Positions 17,378-26,110 of a stretch of 64,000 nucleotides of DNA are shown here, piece after piece (positions within the stretch are counted from its first letter, which is position 1; each line of letters opens with the position of its first letter). The stretch is from Lachnospiraceae bacterium (GTDB lineage: Bacteria; Bacillota; Clostridia; Lachnospirales; Lachnospiraceae). The stretch covers positions 62,001 through 126,000 of the forward strand of contig CABJAV010000005.1 of the NCBI GenBank assembly GCA_902363675.1. Direction: 5' to 3'. Under the pieces are notes generated by a model. That model saw nothing but the letters and a program-made list of their open reading frames with translations, was not told the DNA's origin and did not search any database. The position numbers and the translations under genes were made by a program.

Positions 17378-19111
17378 CTATTTTTCCTGTTCTAAATCCA
17401 CATCAAAGATATTTTCAATCTTTACATCATGATAATAAAACTGCAGAATTTCCTGCCAGCTCATTCCTTCTTCGCCCATGGCATTCGCCCCATACTGGCT
17501 CATACCGATTCCATGTCCAAAACCGCCTCCAGATAAAACAATCGTTCCGTTTTTCTGGCTTTTAACTTCAAAGCAGGCACTCGGAACCGAGCTTGCATCC
17601 GTTCGTACCGTTCCATCGGCCAGTTTCAGTTTTGTCATATATTTTCCAAGAAAAAAACGAATATCATTCTCTGCATCATAGTCTCTGTCACCCAATTCAA
17701 AACTTGCAGTAAGTGAAAGCACATAGCCGGAGCTACTCCGTTCTTTTACTTTGATTTTTTTCAAACGGCCAAGTTCCGGATCCATCCCCATCTTATTTGA
17801 AATGGTGGCGGTCCAGCGATAGTAAGGGGAATCCGAATCATAGGACTTGACCTGCTTGTTTATAAACTTATGAAATGCCTGTTTATTTGACAGATCTTTT
17901 GTTTTCGCTTGTGTATGATTTTCACCTTTCAAATATCCCGGCGAATCAGCGTTCCACACCTCTAAGGTCTCTGAGTACCCCGGCGAAGTCGAATAGTAAT
18001 AACAGTCCGTCAAAGCCCCATCATATGTCAGAACCATACCGCTTGTATCCTGTACTGCCTGGTCAGTCACATCGTAAGTTGTTGTTGCATGATACACCTG
18101 ATAAGCGGTTGTATTATCCAGATTGGCTCCGTACTGTGCATATGCCTGGTTGTGCATCTGTCCATAGGCAAATGTACGGGCACACACTGCCTGCGCTTTC
18201 AATGCCTCATAAGAAAAGCCAAGAGGCATCTCTGATGGCAGGACATAACGCACATAATCTTCCACCGAAAGTTCATTGATCAGTACATAACCGCCGGTTT
18301 CTTTTCGAACAATAAAATTTCCTTCATATGCTTCTGCCAGCTTTTTGCCTTTGCGATTACATATAAACAGTTTTCCGGTTGCCGGTGAAATACAGATTTC
18401 TTCTCCGTTCTTTTTTCCTTTCAAATAGCTGCTTACCTTCGTCAGTTTTTTTGCCTTTACTTTTTTTTCATTTACTGTATAGGTTTTGTTACTCTTTATG
18501 TACAAATCCGAATAAGTGATATTATTTCCATTTTTCAACAGTACGCGGATATTATTTGCAATATCTTTCGAATACTGAACAACGGCACAGGCTTTCTCAT
18601 CAGCTACAATCAGTTTTACCTTTGAATTTCCAATCACAAGATCCGACATTGCAATCTGGTGTACAGGTTGTCGGACATTTGCAGAATCCGCAACAACATA
18701 CACCGGCAGCGTATCATCATACGAAAGTGCCTCGTAATCCTTGATCTGTACTTCCGTTTCAGAATAACGATCCAATATACCTTCTATCCCATCCGGTTTT
18801 GCGAGAATACGAGTGATTTTGCCGTGCGATAATTCAATATCTGCAACGCCGGTATAATCATTCTGTGCTGTGCCTTTTGCAATATAATTTGTCTTATCAT
18901 AAAGAATAATTATTTCATTATCTTTATTGGACATAATATAAACATTGCGAATCCATCCACTATAAGAATCATCAAACTGTTCCTGTTGATGTCCTTTCTG
19001 ATCTGTCGGGTCTGACAGGTTCATGACAATCACAAATGTAATGATAACCGTGATAGCAGTTAGTGCCAAAAGTAAAATTCCCAGCCGTTTCATTTTGTCT
19101 TTCTTTTTCAT
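17378..19111 (-). CDS. SpoIID/LytB domain membrane-anchored protein
   Basis: A 577-residue protein with one N-terminal membrane anchor (about 9-32) and a large outside part. The C-terminal half is a SpoIID domain: LSVEDYVRYVLPSEMP, ALKAQAVCARTFAY and the late GGGFGHGIGMSQYGANAM. SpoIID is a lytic transglycosylase of engulfment in spore formers; the related LytB acts on cell walls. The long N-terminal extension of about 270 residues, with repeated beta-strand pieces, is longer than in Bacillus SpoIID (about 340 residues in all), so this is a SpoIID-like enzyme, not a clear spoIID orthologue. Confidence 0.85.
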   Translation of the reverse strand: MKKKDKMKRLGILLLALTAITVIITFVIVMNLSDPTDQKGHQQEQFDDSYSGWIRNVYIMSNKDNEIIILYDKTNYIAKGTAQNDYTGVADIELSHGKITRILAKPDGIEGILDRYSETEVQIKDYEALSYDDTLPVYVVADSANVRQPVHQIAMSDLVIGNSKVKLIVADEKACAVVQYSKDIANNIRVLLKNGNNITYSDLYIKSNKTYTVNEKKVKAKKLTKVSSYLKGKKNGEEICISPATGKLFICNRKGKKLAEAYEGNFIVRKETGGYVLINELSVEDYVRYVLPSEMPLGFSYEALKAQAVCARTFAYGQMHNQAYAQYGANLDNTTAYQVYHATTTYDVTDQAVQDTSGMVLTYDGALTDCYYYSTSPGYSETLEVWNADSPGYLKGENHTQAKTKDLSNKQAFHKFINKQVKSYDSDSPYYRWTATISNKMGMDPELGRLKKIKVKERSSSGYVLSLTASFELGDRDYDAENDIRFFLGKYMTKLKLADGTVRTDASSVPSACFEVKSQKNGTIVLSGGGFGHGIGMSQYGANAMGEEGMSWQEILQFYYHDVKIENIFDVDLEQEK

Positions 19112-19154
19112 TGCATCTAAACTCCTGTGTCTGTTATGACAATAATAATATAAT

Positions 19155-19183
19155 AAGGAGCCACCATCGAGGTAGCTCCTTTT
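19155..19183. terminator. Hairpin terminator between the structured RNA and the SpoIID-like gene
   Basis: AAGGAGC and GCTCCTT arms with ACC/GGT form an 11-pair stem around a five-base loop, with one unpaired position. The reverse strand continues into an AT-rich run and the forward strand has TTTT, so it may act both ways. It probably ends the transcript of the RNA gene at 19246-19487. Confidence 0.6.
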
Positions 19184-19199
19184 CTCTTACGTGCTTCAT

Positions 19200-19247
19200 A
19201 AAAATCTTTTGTTTCTAAAAATCTTTTGTTTCTAAAAATCTTTTGTA
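19200..19247. repeat. Tandem 17-bp repeat, 2.7 copies
   Basis: The unit AAAATCTTTTGTTTCTA occurs almost three times in a row. It lies at the 3' side of the probable 6S RNA gene. It is too short and has no spacers, so it is not a CRISPR array. It may be slippage-derived. Confidence 0.7.
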
Positions 19248-19487
19248 TATTCTATGAGTAACCCAAAATGCCGGTTCCTACAATTTAGACTCCTAGCCAA
19301 TGCTAGGTGGGCGACCGCAGTTTGCCTTCTGCCTTCCGCTGATACGAGGCGGCCTGACATCCAACAACTCATATAGGAATCCCGTTTAAAGTAAATGTAG
19401 GTTCTAAATAGCAGGAGTTGTCGCACATTCCAGGCTATATATTATCTTTAAGTACTTTCCAATGATTCTTTTGTAACCTCCTTTATT
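19246..19487 (-). ncRNA. ssrS: Structured non-coding RNA, probably 6S RNA
   Basis: No gene is credible here, but the reverse strand has a strong promoter and self-complementary arms: CCTACA (about 19396) pairs with TGTAGG (about 19281), enclosing further stems such as CCTAGC/GCTAGG and a GCC/GGC-rich central part. The layout (long closing stem, internal bubble, apical hairpins, about 180-240 nt) and remembered wording of Clostridial examples fit 6S RNA, which binds sigma-70-type RNA polymerase. Ends are approximate: the 5' end is placed just after the -10 box. Another structured RNA class is possible. Confidence 0.55.
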
Positions 19488-19490
19488 ATA

Positions 19491-19519
19491 CTTTAATATG
19501 TGTATAATTTCAATAATAA
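19491..19519 (-). promoter_or_regulatory. Strong promoter of the structured RNA
   Basis: On the reverse strand TTGAAA is followed by a 17-bp spacer and a consensus TATAAT. No open frame of useful length follows: a GGAGG just downstream is followed only by a four-codon TTG frame. This supports transcription of an RNA, not an mRNA. Confidence 0.6.
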
Positions 19520-19546
19520 ATTCCATGTACTTTTTGGAAAATTGCT

Positions 19547-19891
19547 CTATAAAATATACTTATTCCGATTTTCTCTCATACCATGCGCAAATATAGCAAG
19601 TGCAATTAGGAACGCAACCAGCTCTGCATATGTCCATACACGTCCAACCTGAATAATCTTGCGATCAGCAAGAATTCCTATAACTCCAACAATCAATGAC
19701 ACAATTGCAAAAAATATCATATATGGAAACGAACTGTCAATATATGCCTTTGGATCTTTGCATTTTTTTATTTCATCCTCTGCCACAACCACACTGTTAA
19801 TTTTGCCTGTTCTCTTCATCTGAAAAGCTATCGCACCAAGATAAATCCCAAAAACGGCAATTACAATATCCATCAATAAAATAGTTTTCAT
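19547..19891 (-). CDS. Small membrane protein, 114 aa, unknown
   Basis: Three hydrophobic segments are visible (about 4-24, 56-75 and 87-105), with a short soluble loop (30-52) between the first two. No signal peptide or motif is recognised. AGGAGG lies before the ATG at 19891. Nothing in the neighbourhood gives a role. Confidence 0.7.
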   Translation of the reverse strand: MKTILLMDIVIAVFGIYLGAIAFQMKRTGKINSVVVAEDEIKKCKDPKAYIDSSFPYMIFFAIVSLIVGVIGILADRKIIQVGRVWTYAELVAFLIALAIFAHGMRENRNKYIL

Positions 19892-20047
19892 TTTATAATT
19901 CCTCCTGTACTTTTAATTTTTTTATTGTAACATCTTTTGATATAAATGAAAACCTTTTGTGTTTTTTGTCAAAATATTCAAAAAATCATTGTATTATTTT
20001 GTATTTTATAGTAAAATGTACTTAATATTTAAAAAGGAGACAAAAAT

Positions 20048-20425
20048 ATGAGTATAGAAAATGCTAAAATTTTAATTACTGACGACTCTATCCTTGCAAG
20101 AAAACAACTAAAGGATATCATTTCAACATTAGGCTCTCCCGTTTTTATCGAAGCTGTGGATGGACAGGATGCAATCGACAAATACAAAGAATCCAATCCA
20201 GACCTCGTTTTTCTAGACATCGTTATGCCAAAAAAAGACGGCAATGCTGCAATCAGAGAAATCATGGAATTCGATTCTGAAGCAAACATTATCATCGCTT
20301 CCTCTGTTGGTACCCAGTCCCAGTTGAAGCTTGCACTTGAAGCTGGTGCAAAAGACTTTATCCAGAAACCTTTGGATAAAGATCAGGTAGTTAAGGTAGT
20401 CAGCAAATTCCTGGAAGGGAGATAA
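20048..20425 (+). CDS. Stand-alone CheY-like response regulator
   Basis: A single receiver domain of 125 residues: acidic pair D12-D13, phosphorylation site D57 (VFLDIVMPKKDG), S85/S86 at the switch position and K107 (IQKPLD). No output domain. Ribosome site AAAAAGGAG. It is followed after 3 bp by a CheX-like gene, so the pair probably works as signal and phosphatase, or receiver and target. No histidine kinase or flagellar gene is nearby. Confidence 0.92.
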   Translation: MSIENAKILITDDSILARKQLKDIISTLGSPVFIEAVDGQDAIDKYKESNPDLVFLDIVMPKKDGNAAIREIMEFDSEANIIIASSVGTQSQLKLALEAGAKDFIQKPLDKDQVVKVVSKFLEGR

Positions 20426-20428
20426 AAT

Positions 20429-21319
20429 ATGTATACACAATTTTTCGGAAACTATTTATTATCCAACGGATATGTGACAAAGGAACAGCTTTTTTCCGCA
20501 ATGCAGCGCCAGGCAGATAATCACTTAAAGTTAGGTACTCTTGCAATTCATGCAGGATACATGAATGCATCAGAAGTTGATGATACCGTCATTCACCAGA
20601 CGCATCAGGATCGGAAATTTGGCGAGCTTGCAGTAGAACTTGGCTATATGACAGATGAACAGGTAATGGAGCTGTTAAAAGAACAAAAGCCGGCATTCCT
20701 TTCTCTTGGACAGGTATTGCTGGATGACGGAATTTTAAGCAACAGTGATTTTGAACAGATTATGAATGATTATCGTTCCAAAAACGGGCTTGTTGAATCC
20801 GATATTGAAGATTCCGCTGTTGTTCGCAATCTGTTCCGCAATCTCTTTGTTTCTTCTAATGTATCGCTTTCTCGCAACGGTCAGATGTTTGTAGAACTTC
20901 TGTTTAACGATTTTATCCGTTTCATTGGTGACGATTTCACATTAGGTGGCATCAGTGAAGCAAAAGAAATTCCTGTAAAATGTTGTGTAAAACAGGAAAT
21001 ATTTGGCGATTACGCAATCCGGACATACATATCCATGGAAAAAGATGTTGCAATTGCATTTGCATCTCGATATGTAAAAGACACATTTAACGACTATGAT
21101 GAATATGTTCAGGCATCTCTTGAAGATTTCCTGAATCTGCAGAATGGTCTGTTTATCGTAAATGTATCCAATGATTCTTCTACCGAACTTACGATTGGTG
21201 CACCGGAACATATTACGGGCGATACATTTTCTTTTGAGAATAAAGCATATCATTTTCCATTTATGTTTCCGTTTGGAACTGTTAATATTTATATTGAAGC
21301 TGTCAAAATTGATGAGTAA
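20429..21319 (+). CDS. Four-fold MshEN-like repeat protein with CheX-like phosphatase domain
   Basis: A 296-residue soluble protein. Residues 6-115 hold four repeats with an exact 29-residue period (Gly at 7, 36, 65 and 94), each of the form (K/S/F)xGxxxxxxGyxxxxxxxxxxxxQ. This resembles the c-di-GMP-binding MshEN/GspE-N motif. The C-terminal half (about 125-296) resembles CheX/CheC phosphatases: the usual ExxN-x3-G helix reads DFLN...G (D233, N236, G240), with Asp in place of Glu. A function in dephosphorylating the preceding CheY-like protein under c-di-GMP control is inference. Only 3 bp separate the two genes. Confidence 0.75.
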   Translation: MYTQFFGNYLLSNGYVTKEQLFSAMQRQADNHLKLGTLAIHAGYMNASEVDDTVIHQTHQDRKFGELAVELGYMTDEQVMELLKEQKPAFLSLGQVLLDDGILSNSDFEQIMNDYRSKNGLVESDIEDSAVVRNLFRNLFVSSNVSLSRNGQMFVELLFNDFIRFIGDDFTLGGISEAKEIPVKCCVKQEIFGDYAIRTYISMEKDVAIAFASRYVKDTFNDYDEYVQASLEDFLNLQNGLFIVNVSNDSSTELTIGAPEHITGDTFSFENKAYHFPFMFPFGTVNIYIEAVKIDE

Positions 21320-21340
21320 ATCAATAAAAATAGGCAAAAC

Positions 21341-21372
21341 AAAACCCCCGCCAGATTTCTGACGGGGGTTTG
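21341..21372. terminator. Bidirectional terminator between the CheX-like gene and the ABC transporter operon
   Basis: AAACCCCCG pairs with CGGGGGTTT, extended by CAGA/TCTG, with A and T runs on both sides. It lies between convergent units. Confidence 0.85.
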
Positions 21373-21391
21373 CTTTATAAAATATTTCGTT

Positions 21392-22132
21392 CTATAAGAC
21401 TTTTGATAAAAATTCACACAAACGAGGATTCTTTGGATTGGCAAAAAATTCTTTCGGACCACTCTCCTCCTGAATCTGTCCCTCATTGATAAACATGACA
21501 CGTGTTGCAACCTCTCTGGCAAATCCCATCTCATGCGTTACCACAACCATAGTCATTCCATCCTGCGCAAGTTCTTTCATAATTTCAAGAACTTCACCGA
21601 CCATTTCCGGATCCAATGCAGAAGTAGGCTCATCAAATAACATGACATCCGGATTCATAGCAAGCGCACGTGCAATTGCAATACGCTGCTTCTGTCCACC
21701 AGAAAGCATAGCTGGATAAGTATCCGCTTTGTCGAACAGGCCAACTCTTTTTAACAGTTCATCTGCTCTCTTAGACGCTCCTTCCTTATTCATAAGTCCT
21801 GTCTGTACTGGCGCAAGCATAATATTTTCTTTCACGGTATAATTTGGAAACAGATTAAACTGCTGAAAAACCATACCGATTTTCTGACGCATCTTATTGA
21901 TATCAACAGACTTGTCTGTAATATCCGTTCCTTCGAACGTAATTACACCGGAAGTCGGCTCCTCCAAAAGATTCAGAGAACGTAAGAATGTAGACTTACC
22001 GCAACCGGACGGCCCGATAATCGCTACAACTTCTCCCTGAGCGATTTCTGTCGAAATACCATTTAATACTTTAACGTCACCAAAGGATTTACATAAATCT
22101 TTCACTTCAATTAATACATTCTTATCGCTCAT
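21392..22132 (-). CDS. Polar amino acid ABC transporter ATP-binding protein
   Basis: A 246-residue GlnQ-type ATPase with Walker [10 protein letters not shown]-loop [14 protein letters not shown], signature [15 protein letters not shown], Walker [14 protein letters not shown] and switch His in VVTHEMGFA. It is last of a three-gene operon (binding protein, permease, ATPase) and overlaps the permease end by 11 bp. Confidence 0.93.
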   Translation of the reverse strand: MSDKNVLIEVKDLCKSFGDVKVLNGISTEIAQGEVVAIIGPSGCGKSTFLRSLNLLEEPTSGVITFEGTDITDKSVDINKMRQKIGMVFQQFNLFPNYTVKENIMLAPVQTGLMNKEGASKRADELLKRVGLFDKADTYPAMLSGGQKQRIAIARALAMNPDVMLFDEPTSALDPEMVGEVLEIMKELAQDGMTMVVVTHEMGFAREVATRVMFINEGQIQEESGPKEFFANPKNPRLCEFLSKVL

Positions 22133-22808
22133 TTGTTCTCAACCTCATTTCCAGTTTGTGTACACCGGCTGTCAGGATCATGACAATCACAAGATAAATG
22201 ATGGCCACTCCAAACAATGGTAAAAATGGATCGTATGTCTGGCTTCGAATCAAATCTCCACCCTTTGTCAGATCCGGAATTGCAATATAACCACTGATAG
22301 AAGTCTCTTTCAGTAATGTAATAAATTCATTTGCAAGTGCTGGAAGAACATTCTTAAACGCCTGCGGAAGAATAATAAGCCGCATTGTCTGACCATAATT
22401 CAATCCAAGGCTTCGTCCAGCTTCAAACTGTCCTTCATCTACAGCCATAATACCAGAACGAACAATTTCTGCTACATACGCTGCCGAATTGAGTCCAAAA
22501 GCAATAACCGCTACTGCAATCTTACTGTTCAAAGACACCAGAATTATGTAATACATAATCAAAAGCTGTACCATCGTAGGCGTTCCACGCCAAATTGTCA
22601 AATAAACCTTACAGATGAAATTCAAAATATTCAATCCGCCATGCTTATCATGAGTTGCGCGAATAATTGCAACAAGGAAACCAACCACAATACCTAGTAA
22701 TACTGCAAGTACTGCAATCAAAAGTGTATTTCCAAGACCTCTTAACAGATACATATATCTGTCATCTTTTATAAAATCCAATTGAAAGCTACTAATAAAA
22801 TCGCTCAA
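22122..22808 (-). CDS. Polar amino acid ABC transporter permease
   Basis: A 228-residue HisM/GlnP-type permease with about five membrane segments and the EAA loop [22 protein letters not shown]. The motif [11 protein letters not shown] is typical of this family. It lies 20 bp after the binding-protein gene and overlaps the ATPase gene, so the three are translated together. Confidence 0.93.
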   Translation of the reverse strand: MSDFISSFQLDFIKDDRYMYLLRGLGNTLLIAVLAVLLGIVVGFLVAIIRATHDKHGGLNILNFICKVYLTIWRGTPTMVQLLIMYYIILVSLNSKIAVAVIAFGLNSAAYVAEIVRSGIMAVDEGQFEAGRSLGLNYGQTMRLIILPQAFKNVLPALANEFITLLKETSISGYIAIPDLTKGGDLIRSQTYDPFLPLFGVAIIYLVIVMILTAGVHKLEMRLRTNER

Positions 22809-22828
22809 GGTTCATCCTCCTATACCGA

Positions 22829-23623
22829 TTATTTCTTTCTGACAACAATAACCTGACATGCTGTCGTATAAGTATCAGTAAAGTCAATATTTTTCAAACG
22901 ATCCTCTGTAACAGTCATACCAGCAGCACCAAAATCTGCTTTTCCAGAAGATACTGCAGCAATAATTGCATCGAACTCCATATCTTCAATTTTCAGTTCA
23001 TAACCAAGTTTATCACAGATTGCTTTTGAAATATCCGCATCAATACCAACAACATTATCTCCATCATAATACTCATATGGCTCAAACTGTGCATTGGTTG
23101 CCATTGTTAACGTACCGTTTGGATACTCTGTTCCTTCCGGAGTCTCATATGGATGCTTGCCCGCTTCATCTCCAATATAGTTGCTGATAATAGAATCAAT
23201 TGTTCCATCCTTCTCCAACTCTTCAATTGCCTTGTTAAAAGAATCTGTCAAATCTGTATTATCTTTAGCGATACAGATGGCATACTCTTCCGGATCAAAG
23301 GTATCGGATAAAATCTTCAAATCATCATTTTTCTTAACAAATGCTTCTGCCGGCTGCTGATCAATAACAACACAGTCAATCTTTCCAGTCTTTAATGCCT
23401 GAATTGCATCTGCACCTTTATTATAACGCTCTACCGTCGATCCATTCTCTTTCTCATAAGAAGTAGCATCTTCATCGCCAGTTGTACCAAGCTGTACACC
23501 GATAGTCTTTCCCGGCAAATCATCTCTGGAATTCACAGAATTAGCCGGTACAGAAGAACCACAGCCTGCCATTGCAGCTGCCATCGCTGACACAAGCATA
23601 ATTGAAATCAGTTTCTTTTTCAT
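22829..23623 (-). CDS. Amino acid ABC transporter substrate-binding lipoprotein with permuted lobe order
   Basis: A 264-residue lipoprotein; the lipobox cysteine is C21 (AMAGC). In ordinary family-3 binding proteins the order is lobe 1 (TLTVATNAxFxPFEY...VVRK) then lobe 2 (DLKGKxIGVQxGTT...DGTxxxI). Here the order is reversed: the lobe 2 module is first (about 34-152, PGKTIGVQLGTTGD to DGTIDSIISNYIGD) and the lobe 1 module second (about 168-264, LTMATNAQFEPYEYYDG to QVIVVRK), joined by a linker rich in Pro, Gly and Glu. Both modules are complete, so this is a circular permutation and not a truncation. Ligand probably a polar amino acid. Confidence 0.88.
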   Translation of the reverse strand: MKKKLISIMLVSAMAAAMAGCGSSVPANSVNSRDDLPGKTIGVQLGTTGDEDATSYEKENGSTVERYNKGADAIQALKTGKIDCVVIDQQPAEAFVKKNDDLKILSDTFDPEEYAICIAKDNTDLTDSFNKAIEELEKDGTIDSIISNYIGDEAGKHPYETPEGTEYPNGTLTMATNAQFEPYEYYDGDNVVGIDADISKAICDKLGYELKIEDMEFDAIIAAVSSGKADFGAAGMTVTEDRLKNIDFTDTYTTACQVIVVRKK

Positions 23624-23659
23624 TTTGTTATCCTCTTTTCTTCTATTTGTATCTATTGA

Positions 23660-25150
23660 TTAAACACCCAGGAATTTTTTTACAACCTGTGGCATTTCCT
23701 CCACTTCACATACGGTGTCATGTAATACCTTTGCATTGCGAATTTCTTCAATTGCCTGTGGTACCGCAACATTACCAATCTTTGACAATTCGTCTACCAG
23801 TTCGAAGTCTGTCATGGAATCGTACTTCTCATCGATAGCATCCATAACGCTTCTTGTGAACTTGAACGGACTTGCAGTACTTGCAATCACCGTCTTAGTC
23901 TCTGTATCCCCTGTCGCAGCCTTATACTTGTCATATACACCTGCAGCAACTGCTGTGTGGGTGTCGATAATATACCCGGTGTCTTCATATAATTTCTTGA
24001 TTGTAGAAGCAGTCTCATCTTCGCTTGTATAATTTCCATAGAAATCAGCCAGCTGTGCCTTCATTTCATCTGTAATCGCATATTTGCCTTCAGAAGAAAG
24101 GCTTGCCATCAATTTTGCGTTCGCTTCTGCATCATTTCCGGCAATACGATAGATCAAACGCTCAAGGTTTGAGGAAATCAGAATATCCATAGACGGAGAA
24201 CTTGTAAGAATAAACTCACGGTTTCTGTCATATGTACCAGTTGAGAAGAAGTCAAATAATACTTTGTTCTCGTTGGATGCGCAAATCAGCTTTCCAATTG
24301 GAAGTCCCATATTCTTTGCATAGAAAGCTGCAAGAATGTTTCCAAAGTTACCTGTCGGAACAACCACATTGATCTTCTCATCTTTTGCGATCACACCATT
24401 CTTGTAAAGTCTTGCGTATGCATATACATAATAAACGACCTGTGGAACAAGACGTCCGATATTGATAGAGTTTGCAGAAGAGAACTGATATCCGGCTGCA
24501 TCCATTTCTGCTGCCAATGCAGAATCGTTGAACATCTTCTTGACGCCAGTCTGTGCCTGGTCAAAGTTGCCATGGATACCTACAACAAATGTATTGGCTC
24601 CTTTTTGTGTTACCATCTGCTTTTCCTGAATCGGACTTACACCGTTCTTTGGATAAAATACGATGATCTTTGTTCCCTCAACATCTGCGAAACCTGCCAA
24701 AGCAGCTTTACCGGTATCTCCGGATGTTGCAGTAAGAATTACGATATCATTCTTTACGTGATTCTTTCTTGCGGATGTAATCAGAAGATGTGGCAGAATG
24801 GATAACGCCATATCTTTGAATGCAATTGTTGGTCCGTGGAATAACTCCAGATAATATGCACCGTCTGCATCTACAAGTGGTGCAATCTCTTTTGTATCAA
24901 ATTTGCTGTCATATGCTTTGTTGATGCAATTCTTTAACTCTTCTTCTGTGAAGTCCGTAAAGAACTGTTTCATTACCGCATAAGCAGTCTCCTGATATGT
25001 CATATTTGCCAGTTCATCAATGCTGACATCTAAAGCCGGAATTGTCTCCGGTACGAATAAACCACCATCATCTGCAAGTCCTTTTAAAATTGCCTGTGAT
25101 GCTGTAAATTTTACCTGTCCATTTCTGGTACTAGAATACATTAAATCCAT
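23660..25150 (-). CDS. thrC: Threonine synthase
   Basis: A 496-residue PLP enzyme of the longer (type 2) threonine synthase group: YSSTRNGQVKFTASQAI at the start, GPTIAFKDMALS with the PLP lysine, and the phosphate-binding TATSGDTGKAAL. It converts O-phosphohomoserine to threonine. It is monocistronic, with a consensus promoter upstream. Confidence 0.95.
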   Translation of the reverse strand: MDLMYSSTRNGQVKFTASQAILKGLADDGGLFVPETIPALDVSIDELANMTYQETAYAVMKQFFTDFTEEELKNCINKAYDSKFDTKEIAPLVDADGAYYLELFHGPTIAFKDMALSILPHLLITSARKNHVKNDIVILTATSGDTGKAALAGFADVEGTKIIVFYPKNGVSPIQEKQMVTQKGANTFVVGIHGNFDQAQTGVKKMFNDSALAAEMDAAGYQFSSANSINIGRLVPQVVYYVYAYARLYKNGVIAKDEKINVVVPTGNFGNILAAFYAKNMGLPIGKLICASNENKVLFDFFSTGTYDRNREFILTSSPSMDILISSNLERLIYRIAGNDAEANAKLMASLSSEGKYAITDEMKAQLADFYGNYTSEDETASTIKKLYEDTGYIIDTHTAVAAGVYDKYKAATGDTETKTVIASTASPFKFTRSVMDAIDEKYDSMTDFELVDELSKIGNVAVPQAIEEIRNAKVLHDTVCEVEEMPQVVKKFLGV

Positions 25151-25195
25151 TTTTAGTCCTCATTTTCACAAATTTGTCCTGTAAGCTTCTCGTAC

Positions 25196-25224
25196 ATTAT
25201 AGGAAAAAAAGCAGGTGGTGTCAA
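25196..25224 (-). promoter_or_regulatory. Consensus promoter of thrC
   Basis: On the reverse strand TTGACA (25224-25219) and TATAAT (25201-25196) are perfect consensus hexamers with a 17-bp spacer, about 45 bp before the thrC start. No leader peptide or riboswitch fits in this short space. Confidence 0.8.
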
Positions 25225-25285
25225 TGAAATTCCTATGTTATACTTATGTAAAAAGTGTATGTTTTTTCATTCAAAGGAGTTTTTT

Positions 25286-26098
25286 ATGTTACCTGGTGTT
25301 TATCTTGCAACGAAAAAGGACGGAACCGTTTACTATCGCAGCAGCATTACTTATCGCAGCAAGCACATCAGCCTCGGAAGCTTTCCGACCGAAGAAGATG
25401 CCCATTGTGCCTATCGTTGTGCTTCAAAAATTAGCAGCGAACCTCTTTCTCTGGAAGAATCACTGGCCTTTACCAACTATCTTTCTTTTGAGAAAATTAT
25501 TTCCCTGGTAAATTTCCGTGACAACGGCATGTATATTCCGACACCAATTTATCTACATAAAAATTACTTCAGCTACTATCTCGATCTGCACCACGAATTA
25601 AAATTTGATATTGATGATTTGTTTTATTACAGCAGTCATAAAATCTTAAAACGTCAGGGACATTTGTATGTAAACGACTACGGTATGCAGATCACGATTT
25701 TGAACCGGTATGGAATCAAAAATTATGGTGTGCGTGACCGGGATTATCGTTTTGTCAATGGAGATGACCACGATCTGCGCTACTCCAATATCGAAATTAT
25801 CAACCGTTATCATGGGGTCTTTGTCTTTACAAAAAACGAGAAAACACGCTACCGCGTACGCCTGCATATCAACGGCAATTATACAATTGGTACTTATCGA
25901 AGTGAAACGCAGGCTGCCGTCGCCTATAACAAAGCAGTGGATTTAGCGCGGCAGCACGGCATCTGTAAGAACTTCCCGGAAAATTATATCGAAGATCTGT
26001 CTGCACGTGATTATGCCGACATCTATACCAAGGCAAAAATATCCACCAATTTTCTTGAATATCTCAAAAATCTGTCCACCGAAAACAACATCGTATAG
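25286..26098 (+). CDS. AP2-like DNA-binding protein with decayed HNH core
   Basis: A 270-residue protein from ATG 25286, which has AAAGGAG upstream; an open frame from 25235 lacks a site. AP2-like three-strand units lie at both ends: YRSSITYRSKHISLGSFPTE with EDAHCAYRCA (about 17-47), and YRVRLHINGNYTIGTYRSET with AAVAYNKAV (about 190-225). Between them (about 145-175) is the layout of an HNH homing endonuclease (RFVNGDDHDLRYSNIEII), but the catalytic DHxxGN histidine is missing. This looks like a homing endonuclease that lost cutting activity and kept DNA binding. It has its own terminator and no mobile neighbour, so it may be a domesticated regulator. Confidence 0.72.
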   Translation: MLPGVYLATKKDGTVYYRSSITYRSKHISLGSFPTEEDAHCAYRCASKISSEPLSLEESLAFTNYLSFEKIISLVNFRDNGMYIPTPIYLHKNYFSYYLDLHHELKFDIDDLFYYSSHKILKRQGHLYVNDYGMQITILNRYGIKNYGVRDRDYRFVNGDDHDLRYSNIEIINRYHGVFVFTKNEKTRYRVRLHINGNYTIGTYRSETQAAVAYNKAVDLARQHGICKNFPENYIEDLSARDYADIYTKAKISTNFLEYLKNLSTENNIV

Positions 26099-26110
26099 GA
26101 AATTTTTATA

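Noticed and set aside
19200-19247. CRISPR array
   Set aside because: Units are 17 bp and directly adjacent, without spacers; no cas genes are present in the window.
19232-19426. 64-codon frame on the reverse strand
   Set aside because: It lies within the structured RNA, has no ribosome site, and its composition fits RNA stems and not a protein.
22829-23623. Binding protein truncated or fused by assembly error
   Set aside because: Both lobes are complete, the lipobox and operon are normal, and the joints fall at the natural lobe boundary.
25235-25285. Upstream start of the AP2-like protein
   Set aside because: No ribosome site; the ATG at 25286 has AAAGGAG at good spacing.
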